The position numbers and the translations under genes were made by a program. DNA of 64,000 nt from Halocatena marina. Its GTDB lineage: Archaea; Halobacteriota; Halobacteria; Halobacteriales; Haloarculaceae. Positions 61,102-64,000 of this stretch are shown here, piece by piece. The notes beneath the pieces were generated by a model. The model did no database searches and had not been told where the DNA came from. It was given only the letters and a program-made list of their open reading frames with translations. The stretch is taken from NCBI RefSeq assembly GCF_023276375.1, contig NZ_JALLPK010000001.1:1364001-1428000 (forward strand), read 5' to 3'. Positions within the stretch are counted from its first letter, which is position 1, and every line of letters starts with the position of its first letter.

Positions 61102-62379
61102 TTACCACGAGTAGTCGGTTCGGTCATTCACTGAAAGGTGACAGGCCGATTGGTGGGAGTCTGAAATTCTCTCGTGTCGCGGGACCTCCCGTTCACAAAC
61201 TGATTCGAACTCGGCGAGAGCATCGTGTGCGTCCTCCCACTCGCCCGTTGACGCCCGATCGAACGCCGTCCGTACTGCTTTCTCGGCGACAGCGGGAAGG
61301 GTGTCGAAATACGTCCCGATATCTTCTGCTGGATCGATAGATTCATCGCGGATAGCATCACGAAACGCCTGAAATTCACGGTATGACTCTCTGTCGAACC
61401 CGTCTGGTGGGATGCGTCGTGGACAGCGCGTGTGGAACTTACAGCCAGCGGGCGGATCACTCGGGCTCGGAACGGTACCACGTAATCGAGAGTCGATAGC
61501 GCGTGCGTCGGGATTCGGATGAGGAACGGAGTCCAGCAGCGCTCGCGTGTAGGGGTGATGCGGCGACGAGAAGAGCCGATCTGTCGGTCCCGTTTCAACG
61601 AAGTCACCGAGATACATCACCGCAACCCGATCGGCTATATGACGAATCACGGAGAGATCGTGCGTGATGAAGAGGTAGGTGAGTCCGTACTCATCCTGAA
61701 GGTCATCCATTAAGTTCAGAATTTGCGCCTGTACGCTCATGTCGAGGCCACTCACAGGCTCGTCTGCGATAACGAGATCCGGGCTGATCGAGAGCGCACG
61801 AGCGAGGTTGATCCGCTGACGCTGGCCGCCGGAGAACTCGTGGGGATAGCGGTTGTAGAAGTCGCGTTCGAGACCAACGTCCTCCAGCAGTTCAAGCACG
61901 CGATTACGTCGTCTCTCGGGGCTCCAACCAGCCGCTTCGAGCGGGTCCGCGATGATACTCCCGACGATCCGCCGCGGATTCAGACTCGACTGTGGGTCTT
62001 GAAAGACGAGTTGGATGTGCTGGCGGATCTCCCGCCACTGGGTGCTGTTGAACGTGGTGAGTTCCTCATCACGGAATTGAATCTCACCGTCCGTCGGTGG
62101 GGAGAGACCAAGCAGCGCGTGTGCGAGCGTCGACTTCCCACAGCCCGACTCCCCGACGACACCGAGCGTTTCGCCAGCGTGAAGATCGAAGCTAACGCCG
62201 TCGACAGCTCGAACCGAACGCTGCTCGATTGAGAGCGGAAATCCACCGCCCGAGCGATCGAATCGAACCGACGACAGCAGCCCCGAGTTCATCGGAAAAT
62301 GCTTCTTCAGGTCGCGCACTTGGAGTAACGGATCGTCACTCTCACGCGCTGTTGCGTGTGATCCGACGACATTACTCAT
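61102..62379 (-). CDS. dppF: Dipeptide/oligopeptide ABC transporter ATPase, DppF/OppF type
   Basis: A 425-residue ATPase. Walker A is GVVGESGCGKSTLAHALLG, the Q-loop is in IQLVFQDPQSSLNPRR, the signature is EFSGGQRQRINLARALS, Walker B is DLVIADEPVSGLD, and the H-loop YLFITHDLSVIRHIADR. The oligopeptide_HPY C-terminal part has AGCKFHTRCPRR, and a long acidic insertion (about residues 335-405) before the final Cys is usual for haloarchaeal homologues. The start at 62379 overlaps the end of dppD by eight bases; the much longer upstream frame lies wholly inside dppD. It forms a heterodimeric ATPase with DppD. Confidence 0.9.
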   Translation of the reverse strand: MSNVVGSHATARESDDPLLQVRDLKKHFPMNSGLLSSVRFDRSGGGFPLSIEQRSVRAVDGVSFDLHAGETLGVVGESGCGKSTLAHALLGLSPPTDGEIQFRDEELTTFNSTQWREIRQHIQLVFQDPQSSLNPRRIVGSIIADPLEAAGWSPERRRNRVLELLEDVGLERDFYNRYPHEFSGGQRQRINLARALSISPDLVIADEPVSGLDMSVQAQILNLMDDLQDEYGLTYLFITHDLSVIRHIADRVAVMYLGDFVETGPTDRLFSSPHHPYTRALLDSVPHPNPDARAIDSRLRGTVPSPSDPPAGCKFHTRCPRRIPPDGFDRESYREFQAFRDAIRDESIDPAEDIGTYFDTLPAVAEKAVRTAFDRASTGEWEDAHDALAEFESVCEREVPRHERISDSHQSACHLSVNDRTDYSW

Positions 62380-63397
62380 CGCGGCCACCTCCTGTTGTCC
62401 GCTCGTGTAGAACGGGTGGATCACCCGCGAAGTCGTCGTCGTAGAGGAGACAGGCCGCCGCATGATCCGATGTGACAGCATAATCCGGCGGCTCGACTGT
62501 GCTACAGTCATCAATAGCGACTGGACAGCGCGTCCGAAAGCGACAGCCAGAGGGTGGATCGACGGCACTCGGCATCGCTCCCTCGATGGGATCGAGTGAC
62601 GAGACCGGACGGTCAGGCGTCACCACCGACCGCATCAGCATCTGCGTGTACGGATGTTTAGGATCGTTGAACAGATCCTCGTATCGCCCACGCTCGACGA
62701 CCTCACCGAGATACATCACCACGACGCGGTCACAGACTTCTCGGACGACACCGAGGTCGTGTGTGACGTAAATCAGCCCAGTGTTGTAGCGGTCTTGAAT
62801 CTCCTCGAAGAGGTCGAGAATCTGTGCCTGAATCGTCACGTCGAGCGCTGTCGTCGGTTCGTCCGCGATGATGAGCTTTGGATTACACGAGAGCGCCATC
62901 GCAATGAGGACGCGTTGGCGCATCCCGCCGGAAAATTCGTGGGGATACTGATCGGCGCGTACGGCAGCGTCGGGGATTCCAACGTCGTCCAGCAGCTCGA
63001 CAGCGCGATCCCACGCCTCTGTAGCTGTCCGGTCGGTGTGGTGCTCGACAACCTCGGCGATCTGACTCCCGACCGTGTAGACTGGATTGAGCGCGGACAT
63101 CGGATCTTGAAAAACGAAAGAGATCTCGCTCCCCCGTATCTCACGCCGTAGTTCTGACTCGGTGAGGCTGTGGAGATCCTGCCCGTCGAACGTGATCGTC
63201 CCGTCGACGACGGTCCCGGGCGGATCGATGAGGCCAAGGAGGCTACGGACGGTAACGCTCTTCCCTGCACCGCTCTCGCCGACGATACCGAGCGTTTCAC
63301 CGGCGTTGACGCTGAAGTCGACGCCGTCGACAGCTTGCACGATGCCACCTTCCGTGTAGAAGTACGTCCGGAGATCGGATACCTCAAGGAGGCTCAC
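62372..63397 (-). CDS. dppD: Dipeptide/oligopeptide ABC transporter ATPase, DppD/OppD type
   Basis: A 341-residue ATPase. Walker A is GIVGESGAGKSVTVRSLLG, the Q-loop ISFVFQDPMSALNPVYTVG, the signature EFSGGMRQRVLIAMALSCNP, Walker B LIIADEPTTALD, and the H-loop IYVTHDLGVVREVCDRVVV. The C-terminal HPY motif is SGCRFRTRCPVA. Its ATG overlaps the stop of the permease gene by four bases. It belongs to the operon running off the right edge; the binding protein and DppB permease genes are expected beyond it. Confidence 0.92.
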   Translation of the reverse strand: MSLLEVSDLRTYFYTEGGIVQAVDGVDFSVNAGETLGIVGESGAGKSVTVRSLLGLIDPPGTVVDGTITFDGQDLHSLTESELRREIRGSEISFVFQDPMSALNPVYTVGSQIAEVVEHHTDRTATEAWDRAVELLDDVGIPDAAVRADQYPHEFSGGMRQRVLIAMALSCNPKLIIADEPTTALDVTIQAQILDLFEEIQDRYNTGLIYVTHDLGVVREVCDRVVVMYLGEVVERGRYEDLFNDPKHPYTQMLMRSVVTPDRPVSSLDPIEGAMPSAVDPPSGCRFRTRCPVAIDDCSTVEPPDYAVTSDHAAACLLYDDDFAGDPPVLHERTTGGGRDE

Positions 63398-64000
63398 GCA
63401 TCATCACCTCGTTCGAGGTGGTCCTCGACGGATGGTCCACCATTACCATCGATGGCCGCTATGTCGCCCGTCGGCACTGTGCTGTTCGGCGTTTCGGCGA
63501 GCATCTCGGCCTTTCGCCGCTCGGTGTCGGGGACACGAAGACTCGTCCGGGGGTCCATCGCATCCCGGAGTCCATCGCCAAGCATGTTGAACCCCATAAC
63601 GGTGAGAAATATCATCATTCCAGGGAAGATGGCGACCCACGGCGCGATGAAGAGCGCCTGTTGGGCGGAGTTGAGCATCCGTCCCCACGAGGCGGTGGGT
63701 GGCTGGACGCCAAAGCCGAGGAACGAGAGCGCTGCCGCGCCGATGATGACGCCCCCCATCGAGAGGGTTGCCTGCACGACAACGGCCGCAAGCCCGTTCG
63801 GAACGATCTCGCGAAAGAGGATGGTCCGTTTTGGGAGACCGGCGGCTCGTGCTGCGTCGACATACTCTTCTTCACGGATAGAGAGCACCTCAGAACGCAT
63901 CACACGGGCGTACGCCGGGATGCCGATAACGCCATAGGCGAAAAAGAGATTGTAGATGCTGGGACCGAGGATAGCCATCATCGTCATCGCCAGCACAAGC
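63394..64000 (-). CDS. dppC: Dipeptide/oligopeptide ABC transporter permease, DppC type (5' end outside window)
   Basis: About 201 C-terminal residues are visible and the frame is open at the right edge. The coupling (EAA) loop is EEEYVDAARAAGLPKRTILF followed by REIVPNGLAAVVVQATL. The family signature GVIIGAAALSFLGFGVQPP comes next, then WGRMLNSAQQALFIAPWVAI and the last helix MGFNMLGDGLRDAMDPR. A hydrophilic tail of about 40 residues follows. The Met at 63996 is internal, since the frame continues upstream of it. Confidence 0.9.
   Translation of the reverse strand, partial: LVLAMTMMAILGPSIYNLFFAYGVIGIPAYARVMRSEVLSIREEEYVDAARAAGLPKRTILFREIVPNGLAAVVVQATLSMGGVIIGAAALSFLGFGVQPPTASWGRMLNSAQQALFIAPWVAIFPGMMIFLTVMGFNMLGDGLRDAMDPRTSLRVPDTERRKAEMLAETPNSTVPTGDIAAIDGNGGPSVEDHLERGDDA

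Overview
The window looks like chromosome or megaplasmid sequence of a halophilic archaeon (Halobacteria). The predicted proteins are acidic and Asp/Glu rich. Many genes have a TATA-like box 26-30 bases before the start codon, the pattern of leaderless haloarchaeal transcripts. Many gene families are typical of, or restricted to, haloarchaea: bacterio-opsin-activator HTH_10 regulators, a HalOD1 output domain, DUF7503/DUF7504-like proteins, TrmB-type regulators, Tat-exported lipoproteins and an XacA-type xylose dehydrogenase. GC content is moderate by eye, with AT-rich intergenic stretches, so the source may be one of the lower-GC genera. I cannot name the species. I saw no rRNA, tRNA, CRISPR array or intact insertion sequence.

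Layout. (1) 1-9.4 kb: a partial methyltransferase, a family 2 glycosyltransferase and a small membrane protein. They are followed by a cluster that looks biosynthetic: a zinc-free BchC-like dehydrogenase, a 6-pyruvoyl-tetrahydropterin-synthase-like protein, a SAM methyltransferase, a YdjM-like membrane hydrolase, a CDP-alcohol phosphotransferase, a Gfo/Idh-aldo/keto reductase fusion and a divergent GT4 glycosyltransferase. (2) 9.6-12.7 kb: a CHAT-type (caspase-fold) protease translationally coupled to a DUF7504-like protein, converging on a 43-residue DUF7503-like membrane peptide. (3) 13.0-17.1 kb: a DEDDy exonuclease with a helix-hairpin-helix region, and a DEAH helicase with a C-terminal Cys cluster, resembling the MrfB/MrfA (YprB/YprA) repair pair. 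(4) 17.5-29.3 kb: mostly regulators, including two divergent TrmB paralogues, a Bat-type regulator and a 1456-residue PAS/GAF sensor with HTH domains at both ends. A DUF7344-like regulator, a degenerate Nudix protein and a methyltransferase follow. (5) 30-31 kb: a sharp junction where a MalK-like ATPase and an IclR regulator have each lost their 5' half. (6) 32.8-34.7 kb: an Orc1/Cdc6 protein with a RecA-like protein that lacks a Walker A motif.

(7) 35-49.7 kb: a carbohydrate region that fits breakdown of glucuronoxylan-type sugars. It holds an RbsABC-type sugar importer, mannonate dehydratase, glucuronate isomerase, a GH4 glycosidase, an XacA-like xylose dehydrogenase and an IclR regulator. 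It also carries the remains of a GH10 xylanase and of a second IclR gene. No fructuronate reductase is visible. (8) 50.7-60.9 kb: an SDR oxidoreductase, two winged-helix regulators, a large GT-C-like membrane protein, a flavoprotein, a DUF6884-like protein, a HalOD1-DUF7504 fusion and several small secreted or membrane proteins. (9) 61.1 kb to the end: the start of a dipeptide/oligopeptide ABC importer operon (dppF, dppD, partial dppC) running off the right edge.

The best candidates for undescribed systems are the CHAT/DUF7504/DUF7503 module beside the MrfAB-like pair, and the cluster around the catalytic-Cys-lacking pterin-synthase homologue. Functions are inferred from motifs read by eye. 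No database search was run.
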